Positions 32,224 to 42,206 of a stretch of DNA of 64,000 nt are shown piece after piece. The position numbers and the translations under genes were made by a program. Below the pieces are notes generated by a model, which did not search any database, was not told where the DNA came from, and was given only the letters and a program-made list of their open reading frames with translations. Source of the stretch: a virus. Where the stretch lies: the IMG/VR virus record IMGVR_UViG_3300049595_001870, positions 53,779-117,778 of that record; one strand, written 5' to 3'. How positions within the stretch are numbered: position 1 is the first letter of the stretch; every line of letters starts with the position of its first letter.

Positions 32224-32228
32224 GTGAT

Positions 32229-32249
32229 CTCCTACAGGCTATTGCTCAC
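32229..32249 (-). promoter_or_regulatory. Late leader motif, copy at 32.2 kb
   Basis: GTGAGCAATAGCC then TGTAGGAG before the ATG of the Gly-rich structural gene. Non-coding. One of six similar sites. Confidence 0.45.
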
Positions 32250-32257
32250 GGAGCAGG

Positions 32258-33079
32258 TTATGGCGCTAGCGGATTTTCGCCGGGCATCGGAAAATTGCCG
32301 CCCACGTTCTGAGTGCTCAAGACGCGGATTTTTTTGCGTGTCAGCTCCAGCCCAACAGCCTCCCATACCTCTTCGTACTGTGGCTCAACGACTAACTCTC
32401 CTTCGTCGGAGCAGTACACAATGACATCGGAAAGGCGTTCGACGTTGTTCCAGAGGATGTCTGCATCGACGACGACTTTGATGTCCTGTGTTCGGATGGG
32501 TCCAGTAGTTGGCGGCCGGACAACTATGATGCCAATGCCAAATGCGCCCGGGGGCCCGGCAGGACCCATAGGGCCTGGAGGCCCGAGCTGGCCAGGCGGA
32601 CCTGCTGGCCCTTCTAGGCCGCCGATGAATACTGTGCCGCCAGGCCGACCGTCTGCGCCACGCTCGCCGGGCGTCCCCTGATCTCCACGCTCCCCACGCT
32701 CCCCACGCTCTCCACGCTGGCCGGGCGGGTTGTTGATGATGTTGGTGACGTTGCCTTCAAAGGTGTTGAAAATCCGATTATCAAAAAACGTCTGGAAGGT
32801 GGGAGTTGAAAAATCGCGCTGGTCGATGTCGTTGAAGACATTGTTGTCGCCAGCCACATTGTTGATTATGCTACTAAAATCCCTGTAATCGTAATAATCT
32901 CCGTTGTACATGCCTCCAGCACCGCCGCCAGGCGGCATGGAAGGCGTAAACGCAACGGGGCCGCGATGCTCTAGCGGTTGATTGCAATTGCCAAGCGCTT
33001 GCATCATGGCCCGCATGTCTTGCGGACTGAGTGCGTTACCAAGCGCCTTTGAAAGCGCTGGCATAAGCTGTGTTAGCAT
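32258..33079 (-). CDS. Collagen-like virion protein
   Basis: 273 residues. Two GXY tracts are present: about 9 triplets starting [16 protein letters not shown] (residues ~117-145) and about 9 starting [16 protein letters not shown] (~153-180). Between and before them an Asn/Asp-rich region may fold as a trimer head. Such proteins form fibres or tail spikes in podoviruses. Confidence 0.75.
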   Translation of the reverse strand: MLTQLMPALSKALGNALSPQDMRAMMQALGNCNQPLEHRGPVAFTPSMPPGGGAGGMYNGDYYDYRDFSSIINNVAGDNNVFNDIDQRDFSTPTFQTFFDNRIFNTFEGNVTNIINNPPGQRGERGERGERGDQGTPGERGADGRPGGTVFIGGLEGPAGPPGQLGPPGPMGPAGPPGAFGIGIIVVRPPTTGPIRTQDIKVVVDADILWNNVERLSDVIVYCSDEGELVVEPQYEEVWEAVGLELTRKKIRVLSTQNVGGNFPMPGENPLAP

Positions 33080-35985
33080 TACTCTGCTCCCTGAACGCCT
33101 TCGACAAGAACACCATGGATGACGACCGCGTCTGCGGCCTGCGTGCCGGCCAACGCGACGGCCACATGCTTGTCCGATCCAGCACTCCTGTCATTGCGAC
33201 GGCCACCAAACGCCGCGCGCGCCATGCCATTGGCGTCACCCAATGCACTGCGGGCGAGCTTCATGTCCAGTTCAGCAACGGTCGCACCTTGCTCGGCCAC
33301 AAAGCCCGCGCCAACATCTGTTCTGATGGCGTTTGCTCGCGGCGTATCTGAGTTGTTGTAGTGCAGGCCAACTTGCAGCTTGGCCGTGCCGGCTGTCGGC
33401 TTGTACACCACACTGATCGCTCCGGCGTCTTCCTCCCCCAAGACCAGCGGCCCGGTGCGGAAGGCATACGGAACGGCCGTTCCTGCATCAGACAGCCCTC
33501 CGGACTTCAGAAGCCCGCCCGAGGCGGTAGCACTGACTTGCACCCAGCGGTTGCCAAGCAACGACAGATTGGAGGCCGTGACCGCCACGGGGTACGTTTC
33601 CTCCCACCATGCCTTGGTGGCCACGCAATAGCACAGAGCCCGCACCGGCTGCGTGTCTCCCGGCGCGCAATAGTGGAATCGCACGGTCTTCGTCAGCCAG
33701 TCGGACGACACGTGGAACTTGTCGGCTTGGCTGAAATCAATTGAGTTGTCTCGCCACTTGTCGTCTATGGCTGCTGATATCGCCTCATCCTTCTGACCGT
33801 CGAAAGCGTAGACGCCGTTGGAGTCGGCAAGAAACAATACGCCCCCGAGGACGGTCCAGCAGCGGCTGTTCATCACGCCGCGGTAGGCGACCAGCGTGAT
33901 GCTTGCGTCGATAATCGGCTGCGACACGTACATCAACTTATAGATATGCGATTGCTGGATTACCAGCAGCATCGGCCCCAGCGGCGCCAAGGCGACAACC
34001 TTGTCCGGCGTTGAGCTGTTTTCTTGGACGATCAGCTCGTTGTCGGCGCTGACGCTTTCCGGTTCGTCAATTTCTGAAAAGTACAGAGTGTTCGGCCGCA
34101 GGCCCAAGGCATCCACGGCATACCACGCGCGGTCTTGGAACATGGTCGCCACAGCAAACTCGCCGGGCGGCACAGCGAACCTCCGCGCGTTAGCCTGTCC
34201 ACTTGGCAGCGTGACGGGCATCAGGCCATAGTTGTCGCGGCTGGTGTCCGCCAGATCGATGTCGGTTATGGATTCGACGTACGTGCCGCTCCATTGCGCG
34301 TCCGTCTTTTTGATGGTTCCGACACGGAACAGGATGGTTCTCTGATCGGGCGTGGTGCGCCACAGCTCCATGCCGACCACGCGGTCGTCCACGCCGTAGT
34401 GGCGGAATTTCCACGTGAGGCTCGCGGCCCCGTCCCCGCAATCCACTTCCACCAGATCCGAAATGGAGGAGTACACGGGGCCGTTCTCTTCCTCCGGCGT
34501 GTCGTCAAAGTAACGTATGCAACAGTAGTAGACTCCGCGCAGCGTATCGCGCAGGGTGGCTTGCGCGCGTGCCTCAGAGTCGGAGACATACGCCGTCGGA
34601 AACTCAGAGTATTCGCCGCGACTCACCACGGTGGCTGCTGTCACGCGACCATTGGCCACGGCCGCCTCCGCTGTGGCGTCAACTGTTTCCGTGTCGGCGA
34701 CGTTTCGGCGAATCGTAACCACGGGCGGTGTGTAGTAGCCGTCTCCGGAGTTGCCGACTGTAAGCGAAGAGATGCCGAATCGCATGCCGACCGCAACCGC
34801 TGCGCCGGATCCACTCAGGCTGTTGATGGTTGCGGTCACACCAGAGGTGGTTGCGCCAGTGCCGGACTCCAATACGACGAGCCCGATCACTTGGCCGTTG
34901 GAGTTGACGACTACCCGTGCCGAGGCTCCTGTCAGTCCCTGCGCCGTGCTGAAAGTCAGTGTTGCGGCGTATGTGCCGGATGATGTGTAGCCGGTGCCTC
35001 CGGCCAGCACGCTCAAACTATTTACGCCGCCGACCATGCCGACATTGAATGTCGCTCCAGTCCCAACGCCGCCTGACACGGTGACGGTCGGCGTGTCTTG
35101 GTAGCCGGCGCCTTGGTCGGTCACAATGATGCGATCGACCCTGCCATTGGCGACGACGGCCCTGGCTGTGGCTGGCCGGTCGGGCGTCCCGCCGGTCAGC
35201 GTAACCGTCGGCAGGCCATGGTAGCCCGCCCCGCCACGCACCATCTGAATCGCGGAGATGTATTTTCCGCCGGCCGTGCTTGCGGCCGATACAGTAGGCC
35301 CGATCGCAGGCTTGTTGAGGCCAATCGGCACAATAGACGGAACGAAATCACTGCCCACCAAAAGCTGCTGACCGGATGGCGTAACGACGGCCTCGCCAGC
35401 GTTAGTGACAAGAATGCCCTGCATGCTGTATTCGCCCTCACGGAACGAATACCGAAAACCACGCCCGCCGCCGTCTACGCCGTAAACGTCGTTGAAGCGG
35501 CCACGGAAAAAGCTCACCGGGCGCAGCGGCCCCGTGGCTGCGTACGCAACGGCAAAGGCGCCTGTGCCGTACTCCAGCAGAGTCACCGCGCCGATCGCCG
35601 ACGTAGTGGCTGCTAGAACTGCCTGGGTTGAACTGACCCAGTTCTGGATCAGCGCGGTTGTCCCGGCCGACAGGATCGGCCATGTGGTGGCCGTCAGCGA
35701 TGCGGCAAACGTGATGGTCGCCGTGCTTGTGCCGGCGGTCACTGATGCAACAGTCGCAGCCTGCGAGGGGACGCGCAGTGCCACTGTTGGGTTGCTGGTG
35801 TACCCGGTTCCAGCCGACGTAACGACAATCGACTCCACCTTGCCGCCAGCAAGATGCGCTTGCGCCGCAGCACCCGCGCCGCCTCCACCAGACAAGATGA
35901 CGTTTGGCGGTGAGGTGTAGTTAGTGCCGCCGCTGGTGACGACAAATTTCACCAAGCCGCCATTGGTCCGTGCGCCAATTTGCAT
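33079..35985 (-). CDS. Tail nozzle-like protein with Gly-Tyr repeats
   Basis: 968 residues. The N-terminal ~450 residues contain about six short blocks built on [24 protein letters not shown] and [10 protein letters not shown]. The rest ([49 protein letters not shown]) resembles the beta-propeller nozzle of T7 gp12 or P22 gp10. The genuine N-terminus of the nozzle seems to be the separate gene 35985-36251. It forms the tail tip. Confidence 0.6.
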   Translation of the reverse strand: MQIGARTNGGLVKFVVTSGGTNYTSPPNVILSGGGGAGAAAQAHLAGGKVESIVVTSAGTGYTSNPTVALRVPSQAATVASVTAGTSTATITFAASLTATTWPILSAGTTALIQNWVSSTQAVLAATTSAIGAVTLLEYGTGAFAVAYAATGPLRPVSFFRGRFNDVYGVDGGGRGFRYSFREGEYSMQGILVTNAGEAVVTPSGQQLLVGSDFVPSIVPIGLNKPAIGPTVSAASTAGGKYISAIQMVRGGAGYHGLPTVTLTGGTPDRPATARAVVANGRVDRIIVTDQGAGYQDTPTVTVSGGVGTGATFNVGMVGGVNSLSVLAGGTGYTSSGTYAATLTFSTAQGLTGASARVVVNSNGQVIGLVVLESGTGATTSGVTATINSLSGSGAAVAVGMRFGISSLTVGNSGDGYYTPPVVTIRRNVADTETVDATAEAAVANGRVTAATVVSRGEYSEFPTAYVSDSEARAQATLRDTLRGVYYCCIRYFDDTPEEENGPVYSSISDLVEVDCGDGAASLTWKFRHYGVDDRVVGMELWRTTPDQRTILFRVGTIKKTDAQWSGTYVESITDIDLADTSRDNYGLMPVTLPSGQANARRFAVPPGEFAVATMFQDRAWYAVDALGLRPNTLYFSEIDEPESVSADNELIVQENSSTPDKVVALAPLGPMLLVIQQSHIYKLMYVSQPIIDASITLVAYRGVMNSRCWTVLGGVLFLADSNGVYAFDGQKDEAISAAIDDKWRDNSIDFSQADKFHVSSDWLTKTVRFHYCAPGDTQPVRALCYCVATKAWWEETYPVAVTASNLSLLGNRWVQVSATASGGLLKSGGLSDAGTAVPYAFRTGPLVLGEEDAGAISVVYKPTAGTAKLQVGLHYNNSDTPRANAIRTDVGAGFVAEQGATVAELDMKLARSALGDANGMARAAFGGRRNDRSAGSDKHVAVALAGTQAADAVVIHGVLVEGVQGAE

Positions 35986-36251
35986 TAGCTAGGCCCTAGC
36001 GCGGCGCGGATCACTCCGTCGTCTGACTGATACAGCACGGCCTCCGTGTGAGCCGGGTAGCGAAACGAGTGCCAGATCCTGGCCGTGGAGCCGGTATGCA
36101 GCGTGAAGGACACGGCCTGCGTGCCCGGACGAACCGCCAGCTCTCCAGGGGCCAGAATCTGGAGATTCACCTGCGTCACCGCTGCGCCTGGTTTGATGGC
36201 GTACGGCGAAGCGTTGGTGACTAAGCCAGACCACTGCTCTATTGCGATCAT
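35985..36251 (-). CDS. Nozzle N-terminal-like small protein
   Basis: 88 residues. SGLVTNASPYAIKPGAAVTQVNLQ matches the start of a nozzle-type protein. The main body is the next gene, so the nozzle appears split in two. ATGA-type overlap with the adaptor. Confidence 0.55.
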   Translation of the reverse strand: MIAIEQWSGLVTNASPYAIKPGAAVTQVNLQILAPGELAVRPGTQAVSFTLHTGSTARIWHSFRYPAHTEAVLYQSDDGVIRAALGPS

Positions 36252-37420
36252 CCGTTATCCGGGCCGCTTGGCGCCATGCGGATTGCCGTGCTGTAGGACA
36301 CCTCCGGGTTGCCGAAGAGCGCGCTGCGACGGCCCGAGATCGGCGACATCTGGTCGGCCTCCATGGCCATGCGAAGGTCCCGCATGTAGATGGCCGCAGA
36401 CTTTTCGACATCGCCCTTCCGCATCCGTGCCAGCCACAGCTCCGCTCCGGACAGGAGGGCAGAGAACATGCCGTCCGACAAATCCAGAAGGCTGCTCACA
36501 ACGTACTTGCGATCCGTGTACGTGCCGGTCAAAGCGTCCTTCAGGGTCAACGACGTTCCGCTGGCGATCGACTGAATGACGGACTGCTCTTGGTAGGGAT
36601 ACACGCCGGCCAGCGGCTCCGGGTAATTGACTCCGGAGTCGATGATGCGGAGAACACATCCAGCCATGTCAGCCTTGAACTGCGTATTGGTTCCCGTGAC
36701 AGAACTTGAGGCGGCACACGCCGCCGTGCCGGCCCTGGCACCCTGCTCGTACCCGGTGTACCTGGGCATCGTTACCTTGCGACGGTACGTGTAGTCCAAC
36801 GTCTCGGCCGCATCGGGATAGCCGCAGACCCGAACCGCCCATTTGTCAGGCACGGTGGACTGCTCGTCCCGCATGATCGTCCAATACACCGGATCGCCAG
36901 AGAGCAGGATCGACCGTTCGATCCGCGCCCACTCCGTCGGCGAGACGTACGATGTGATGCTGGTACGGTCCTGCGTGATCAGCGCGTCCATGTTCCGGAA
37001 GTCGGCCGGCAACTGATATGTGTTGCGGTACAGGATCACCTGCTTGCCGGCGCCGTCGAACGTAGACGGGAATTTGAATGTGCTGCTCAGAGTCAGGACC
37101 GTGTTGGATGTCCTGGCAGCGACCTGGGCCACCACGCCGCCGCTGTGGGCGCGGTAGGAGGTGGCGTTTGACGGCCAAGACCCTGATGCTCGCGTAAGGG
37201 TGGTCCCAGAGCCACCAATGGTGACCGTTACCGTCTCGGCCGGCTCCAGCATGAGGCGGCTCTGAGTGACATGCCACGCCCAGTCCTTGGCGTTCACCAA
37301 GTCACGGTAGGCGTGATGGACGGCCGATCGCAGCTCCCGCTGCTCGGCGTCCTGCGCCCCGCCGCCCGACACGGAAATCAGGTGGTCAATGACATCTTGG
37401 ACGGCGTAGTAGGACCCCAC
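36248..37420 (-). CDS. Head-tail adaptor (tail tube A-like)
   Basis: 390 residues from a GTG at 37420 with AAGGAG. N-terminal helices (VIDHLISVSGG and AVHHAYRDLVNAKDWAW) and an insertion rich in Ser/Thr. It fits the podoviral adaptor that connects portal and tail. It precedes the nozzle in transcription order and follows the fibre genes. Confidence 0.65.
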   Translation of the reverse strand: MGSYYAVQDVIDHLISVSGGGAQDAEQRELRSAVHHAYRDLVNAKDWAWHVTQSRLMLEPAETVTVTIGGSGTTLTRASGSWPSNATSYRAHSGGVVAQVAARTSNTVLTLSSTFKFPSTFDGAGKQVILYRNTYQLPADFRNMDALITQDRTSITSYVSPTEWARIERSILLSGDPVYWTIMRDEQSTVPDKWAVRVCGYPDAAETLDYTYRRKVTMPRYTGYEQGARAGTAACAASSSVTGTNTQFKADMAGCVLRIIDSGVNYPEPLAGVYPYQEQSVIQSIASGTSLTLKDALTGTYTDRKYVVSSLLDLSDGMFSALLSGAELWLARMRKGDVEKSAAIYMRDLRMAMEADQMSPISGRRSALFGNPEVSYSTAIRMAPSGPDNG

Positions 37421-37438
37421 GGCTTCTCCTTGGTTGAT

Positions 37439-37459
37439 GGCCTACTAACTATTGCCCTC
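37439..37459 (-). promoter_or_regulatory. Late leader motif, copy at 37.4 kb
   Basis: GAGGGCAATAGTTAGTAGGCC upstream of the adaptor gene; one of six similar sites (see also 32229, 41885, 52243, 57199, 58341). This copy is in non-coding DNA. Confidence 0.5.
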
Positions 37460-37501
37460 GGCGGCACAGCGAAAAATCACCCTGCCGTCAGCCGCCAAAT
37501 G

Positions 37502-37849
37502 TCAGGAAATAGCGCAGTCCGCCTGCACCTCGGCGCTCCACGCGCTGGATCCGTAGCTGTTGACAGCCTTCACCCTGTAATACGCCTGCCCGCCAAAGCC
37601 CTCAACGTCTAAGTTTGTTGAAGTGCCAGCACCGGAAAATGCCTCAGTGAACGAACCGCCGGACGCAAACGACCACTCCAGAACATACGATGTCGCGCCG
37701 GACACGCTGTCCCAGGATATCGTTCCGGTGCCAGTGCTGGTGTCACAGGCCGTCTGCGCGAGGCCAGTCGGAGTGGCAGGGGCAGATCCACCACCACCGC
37801 CGCCCGATTCTGTCGTTCGCGGGACAAGCATGAGCAATGGGTGCGCCAT
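37502..37849 (-). CDS. Small fibronectin type III-like protein
   Basis: 115 residues from ATG 37849. After a Gly-rich linker (SGGGGGGSAP) a single fibronectin type III fold: ATPTGLAQTAC, then VSGATSYVLEWS, then YYRVKAVNSYGSSAWS. Common on phage surfaces, where it may bind carbohydrate. Confidence 0.75.
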   Translation of the reverse strand: MAHPLLMLVPRTTESGGGGGGSAPATPTGLAQTACDTSTGTGTISWDSVSGATSYVLEWSFASGGSFTEAFSGAGTSTNLDVEGFGGQAYYRVKAVNSYGSSAWSAEVQADCAIS

Positions 37850-39054
37850 CAGATCGCCCTCCACCGAGATTCCGAAGTGTCATAGACCAGAAGGACGGCG
37901 TGCCCGTTGGCCGTGACGGCGTAGTCTGTGGCGCCCTTGGCCAGCACCCGGTTGGCTTCTGCGGAGCTGGTGTGCGCGTGCTTCACCGTGATGGTGTAGG
38001 TCGCGCCGGTGTTTACCAACAGCACGGCAACGCCTGTTGACCCACCTGTGAATCCTGTGAGGTCCCTGTTGGTGGTGGCCGCAGAAATGCGCACCACATC
38101 CAAAGCTCCCAGAGACAAATTGTGCGTGTCCTGCGTCAGGGCCGACACGCTCCCCATGACGATCAGGTACGGATCCGTTCCTCCACGCATATGCTGCGAT
38201 GCGTGCGTTGCGCCAGCCGCGCCGACCGACGCTGCACTGAGCGACACCGCACCTGTAACGCCGTTGACCGACGCCACTGGGCCGGTGGTGCCGGCGATCA
38301 GCGCAACAGCCGTGACGAAATTATCAACTGCCGTCGTCGCATGAGTATGCACCGTCGGCGCCGCACCGACCGAAGTGGCGCTGAGCGACACGGCACCCGT
38401 GACGCCGTTGACCGACGAAACGTCGCCGCCGCCGCCACCGCCCGAAATCGTCACTGCGCCCGTAAGCCCATTGACCGAGGTCACGGGCGCAGCAGTTGCA
38501 GCGATCGCCACCACGGCAGCGCCAAAATTGACGATGTCTCCGGTCGAATGATTGTGCGAGGCTGTTGCAGCGCCGACCGAAGCTGCGGCAAGGCTCACCG
38601 CACCAGTGAGGCCATTGACTGAAGCGACCGGAGTTGCCGTACCAATGACAGTCACCACGGCCGTGCTGAAGTCGCTGATGTCCTTGGCCACATGCCCGTG
38701 AGACGCCAAGGCAGCGCCGACTGCCGTGGCGTTGAGTGACACGGCGCCAGTCTGCCCGTTGACGGACGACACAGGCGCGGCCGTGGCCGCAATAGCAACG
38801 ACGGCTGTGTTGAAGTTGCTAATGTCGCCAGTCGCATGATTGTGCGATGCGGGCGCCGCGCCAACTGAAGTAGCGGCAAGGCTGACCGCACCGCTTAGAC
38901 CGTTCACGCTCGCCACGGGGCCGGACAAAGCCGCCAACGCACCAGCCGTGCCCTGGTAGGTGGTTTTGCTGTCGCTGCTGTTGAACAGCACTACGGAATC
39001 GATCGCCACCGTCCCGGCCGGCAGCGAGTTGATTTTGATTTGCGTGACGGACAT
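37849..39054 (-). CDS. Tail fibre with tandem repeats
   Basis: 401 residues. A unit of ~40-45 residues recurs six times, each with SVNGxxGAVSL; four carry a His-x-His motif such as SHNHATGDI. This is typical of trimeric fibres. A C-terminal domain after HMRGGTDPY may bind receptor or act as a cap. The repeats make the gene prone to recombination. Confidence 0.75.
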   Translation of the reverse strand: MSVTQIKINSLPAGTVAIDSVVLFNSSDSKTTYQGTAGALAALSGPVASVNGLSGAVSLAATSVGAAPASHNHATGDISNFNTAVVAIAATAAPVSSVNGQTGAVSLNATAVGAALASHGHVAKDISDFSTAVVTVIGTATPVASVNGLTGAVSLAAASVGAATASHNHSTGDIVNFGAAVVAIAATAAPVTSVNGLTGAVTISGGGGGGDVSSVNGVTGAVSLSATSVGAAPTVHTHATTAVDNFVTAVALIAGTTGPVASVNGVTGAVSLSAASVGAAGATHASQHMRGGTDPYLIVMGSVSALTQDTHNLSLGALDVVRISAATTNRDLTGFTGGSTGVAVLLVNTGATYTITVKHAHTSSAEANRVLAKGATDYAVTANGHAVLLVYDTSESRWRAI

Positions 39055-39055
39055 C

Positions 39056-39382
39056 TCATCCCTTCAGGCAAACGGTCATGGAGCAAGAGGTGGCGCCAAC
39101 CACCACCGGCACAACAAACGGCAGGGCGAATGTCTGGTCGGGGAACGGAATGGCTCCGACGACAATCGCGGATGTGACAGCCGCGCCGCTGGCTTGCAGC
39201 GGCAGCGGAGTCCCTTCTGCGCTGGCGGCTCCGTGCCAGTTGATCTGCGTGCAACCGCCCGTGTTTGCTACCAGCACCACGCCGGAAGCGAAGGGGCCAA
39301 AGGCAACCCGCGGAGCCACGGAATTGGCGGAACTACTGGCGACGATGGCGGCTGTGGAAAAGTGGCGTGCGATGTCGTTCAT
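39056..39382 (-). CDS. Small virion protein, unknown
   Basis: 108 residues. Ala/Val-rich beta-like sequence with two Cys near the C-terminus (GATSCSMTVCLKG). Between the fibre and the ERKKHP-type protein. Unknown. Confidence 0.6.
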   Translation of the reverse strand: MNDIARHFSTAAIVASSSANSVAPRVAFGPFASGVVLVANTGGCTQINWHGAASAEGTPLPLQASGAAVTSAIVVGAIPFPDQTFALPFVVPVVVGATSCSMTVCLKG

Positions 39383-39924
39383 ACGTTCCTCCCCTTAACT
39401 TTGTAGGCGTGCTGGGCGATGATCTTCTCTCTCAGTTCCCCGACCTTGGCTCGGGGATGTTTCTTACGCTCCTTGCGCAGCTCGTCACGGATGATCGACT
39501 CCGAAAGCAGCACGCGCTTCGGCGGCGCTAGCCCCGGATCGTAGTTTACGCTGCCCTCCACCTTGCGACTACGCCGCTTGGCCACTCGCAGTACATCGTC
39601 GGAAGACGACACCCACGCTTCAGGATCGCGCCAGCCGCGGCTGTCAGCCAAGCCGCCGCAGTAATACTTTCCGGAGATGTTAATGCCGGCGGCCCGCGCC
39701 TCGCGCGCCAGCCACTTGGCCTGAAGCGGAGGCATGTCGTCCAACTGCTGCTGGTTCATGCGGCCCTCCATGAACGCGCGGTCGGTGCCCTTTGTCCCTG
39801 GGGGGGTCTGTAAGGCGACCATGAGGGCCCACCGCTCACCATGCGGCAGTGCGGCTAGATACACCCGCTGAACCTCGGGGCTGGCTTCAGCGATCTCAGG
39901 CGGGAGCTTGCTGCGGTTCTTCAT
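39379..39924 (-). CDS. Conserved phage protein (LxTPPGTKGTD type)
   Basis: 181 residues from ATG 39924 (MKNRSKLPPE). ALQTPPGTKGTDRAFMEGRM, then GISTSGK-like NISGKYYCGGLAD, then a basic C-terminal domain (RKERKKHPRAKVGELREKI). I recall this arrangement near terminase and portal genes of related phages; function unknown. The longer frame to 39975 lies over the portal end. Confidence 0.65.
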   Translation of the reverse strand: MKNRSKLPPEIAEASPEVQRVYLAALPHGERWALMVALQTPPGTKGTDRAFMEGRMNQQQLDDMPPLQAKWLAREARAAGINISGKYYCGGLADSRGWRDPEAWVSSSDDVLRVAKRRSRKVEGSVNYDPGLAPPKRVLLSESIIRDELRKERKKHPRAKVGELREKIIAQHAYKVKGRNV

Positions 39925-41878
39925 TTTGTGGTGGGGGTGGAGGTGGCGGGGGCGGGACCATGAACTCGGAAACATCCATCTGATTAACCTTGCCCCATTG
40001 CGCCATCACGCCATTGAACAGCTCCGGCCTGCCGGCCTGGAGCAGGCCCTGGGCAACCGGCATGATGACCTGCATGAAGTTGTTCAGGTTTTCCGTCTTG
40101 GTGGCGATGTTGGGCTTGCGGGCTGACCCGGCTTCGACGCGGTAGGCGTATTCCCGGACGATGGACTCCGGGTCTTCGTTCTGCACGTGCATCTGCCACG
40201 CTTGAGCAGCCATAGGTCCAAGGAGAGGAGCAACGTCCTGTGGGTACACCATCCAACGGGCCAGCAGGGCTTCCTTGCGAGCCACCTCGGATAAAGCGTC
40301 TTCCAGCGTATTGGCATAGTCGTCGGGGCGGACGCTGATCTGTTCCGCCTTCACGTTTGCTTCTGCCGCCGACCGGAACTGTGCCCGCGTCATGCCGTAA
40401 ATAAGCTCGGTCAGCCCAACCCGTCTATCAAAGAGATTGGTCACCTCCGAGATGATGTTGTACATGTCTTGCGACACGCCGGGCATTTGGAAGACGCTGA
40501 TGACATCGTTGACAGAGCGGCCGATGGCCTCGCTGATCTCAACGACGTTGAAGCCATTTTCCGATTTGTTGTCTAGGATCTTGGCCTTGATATCCGGATC
40601 GGCCGCCTTCGCCACGCCGACGAGCGTCTGTGAAGAGGTGGCAATGCGGGTGGCGAGAAAGCTCATCGCCCAGTTGATGAACCGCAGCTCTCCAATTCCG
40701 GGTTTTATAATGCTCACCGGCCAGGAGTAGCCCGGCTGCCCGTGCCAAGCAAGGAGCGTGAATGGCCAGCCGTTCGGCTCGGCCCAGAATGGGATCGGCC
40801 ACTGTGCCGCCATGAACATCGCCTGCGGCACGCCGGAATCATCGACCGGCTCCTGCAACATGGCCGGCGGCACGTTCAGCGGAAACTCCACGCCCTCGGC
40901 GACGACGATGTAACAGTTGGGCCCCATCGCGTCGAATACGCCGCGCAGGTCCTTGTCGGCGTCCTTCAAACGATCTCCGAAGCCCGTCTTGCTGTAGATT
41001 TCCCAGTAGCAGATCAGGTCGTTGGTCTTGCCGTTCTTCTTCTTGTGCAGATAGCCGCGGTCGTTCTGGTCGGCCCGGGAAGAATAGGATTCGATGTGAC
41101 CCTTGAGATCGTCCCGAGACAGGCCGAATTTGGCGGCCACCTCATCAATCGGCTGCACCCGCTTGCGGGCGGCCCAGCGGATGTCCTCGTACTCGTCGGC
41201 ATCCGGGTCCCAGACCAAATTGTCGATGGAGTCGAAGAACGATCCGGCCATCCGCACCTGGGCGCCGGGTGGGGCGTACAGCTCATGCCACCAGACCGAC
41301 GCACCCTTGATGAAAGCCTCTTCCACCACCTTGCGGGAGTGGCGCTTCAGGTCTAGCTCGTTGGGTGTGTAATTCAGGTAATCCTGCAAAAGCTGGCTGA
41401 TGAGCTTGCGCCGCTCAAACAGCATGCCCTGCTGCTGCATCATCTGCTGGTACATCTGCTCGCCAGGGTCTGGCATCATCACCGGCTGGCCGTCTGGGCC
41501 CATCACTGGCTGGCCGTCTGGGCCCATCTGCGGAGTGGGTGGCTGCGGGAAGATGCCCAAGAGCTGGGGGCCGATGATGGGGTATTCCTTCGGCGTCACC
41601 GCCCGCACTGGATTCCGGTGGTGAATCACCGCCGTAAACAGCCGGACGGCCTCCCAAACGCGGTTGACGACCATCCGGAAGGACGGCATGGTCAGGCCGC
41701 GGTTGTAGCCACGCACCCCGCTGGCGGCCTCCGTGCCCCACATGGCGTCGGGATCGGAGGAATAGAAGCCCATAGCCTCCTTGGCGTCCAAGGAGAATGG
41801 CTTCTTGTGTTCCTCGGCCTGCTTAATGCACTCCAGCCAACGGGTGACAATGGGGCGCAGCGGGTTTTCGTCGGGCAT
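39896..41878 (-). CDS. Portal protein
   Basis: 660 residues from ATG 41878 with TAGGAG. LDLKRHSRKVVEEAFIKG, then SFFDSIDNLVWDPDADEYED, then RFINWAMSFLATRIATSSQT and GLTELIYGMTRAQFRSAAEA match podoviral portals. A MGPDGQPV octad is repeated twice near residue 120. The C-terminus ends in a Pro/Gln tail. It lies next to the large terminase. Confidence 0.8.
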   Translation of the reverse strand: MPDENPLRPIVTRWLECIKQAEEHKKPFSLDAKEAMGFYSSDPDAMWGTEAASGVRGYNRGLTMPSFRMVVNRVWEAVRLFTAVIHHRNPVRAVTPKEYPIIGPQLLGIFPQPPTPQMGPDGQPVMGPDGQPVMMPDPGEQMYQQMMQQQGMLFERRKLISQLLQDYLNYTPNELDLKRHSRKVVEEAFIKGASVWWHELYAPPGAQVRMAGSFFDSIDNLVWDPDADEYEDIRWAARKRVQPIDEVAAKFGLSRDDLKGHIESYSSRADQNDRGYLHKKKNGKTNDLICYWEIYSKTGFGDRLKDADKDLRGVFDAMGPNCYIVVAEGVEFPLNVPPAMLQEPVDDSGVPQAMFMAAQWPIPFWAEPNGWPFTLLAWHGQPGYSWPVSIIKPGIGELRFINWAMSFLATRIATSSQTLVGVAKAADPDIKAKILDNKSENGFNVVEISEAIGRSVNDVISVFQMPGVSQDMYNIISEVTNLFDRRVGLTELIYGMTRAQFRSAAEANVKAEQISVRPDDYANTLEDALSEVARKEALLARWMVYPQDVAPLLGPMAAQAWQMHVQNEDPESIVREYAYRVEAGSARKPNIATKTENLNNFMQVIMPVAQGLLQAGRPELFNGVMAQWGKVNQMDVSEFMVPPPPPPPPPQNEEPQQAPA

Positions 41879-41884
41879 GGAGGG

Positions 41885-41904
41885 CTCCTAACTACTATTG
41901 CCCC
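41885..41904 (-). promoter_or_regulatory. Late leader motif, copy at 41.9 kb
   Basis: GGGGCAATAGTAGTTAGGAG on the minus strand before the portal ATG. TAGGAG is the ribosome site; the GGCAATAG part overlaps the preceding gene's last codons and stop. Confidence 0.45.
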
Positions 41905-42206
41905 TCGGCCTTCTTCAGGCCCACCTTCCGCTCCAGCAGAGAAACCCGCTCAGACAGGGCCGCAATGTCCGTCTGTCGCTTGTGTTCCCAGTACCCGTAC
42001 CGCTTCCAGTCCGGGAAATCCTCCACGCCGGGGTCATCGACATGATGCGCGGACGGCTTGTCCACCGGCCCGCCGATGCCGAAGGCCACCAGATTCAGCG
42101 TCCGGGACGACGCCGTGACGACCAGGGCCGGCACGGGATCGGCCTCCTTGTGCGGGTAGAAGAGAACCCAGTCGCCGACGACGGCCTTGGGCATGACGTA
42201 GCTCAT
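41895..42206 (-). CDS. Small protein, unknown
   Basis: 103 residues. VGDWVLFYPHKEADPVPALVV, then HHVDDPGVEDFPDWKRYGYWEH, then a coiled-coil tail (ALSERVSLLERKVGL). I recall a similar protein in related phages; no function. Confidence 0.65.
   Translation of the reverse strand: MSYVMPKAVVGDWVLFYPHKEADPVPALVVTASSRTLNLVAFGIGGPVDKPSAHHVDDPGVEDFPDWKRYGYWEHKRQTDIAALSERVSLLERKVGLKKAEGQ

Noticed and set aside
33070-39531. Many plus-strand frames opposite the structural genes
   Set aside because: They have no ribosome sites and are high-GC shadows of the minus-strand genes.
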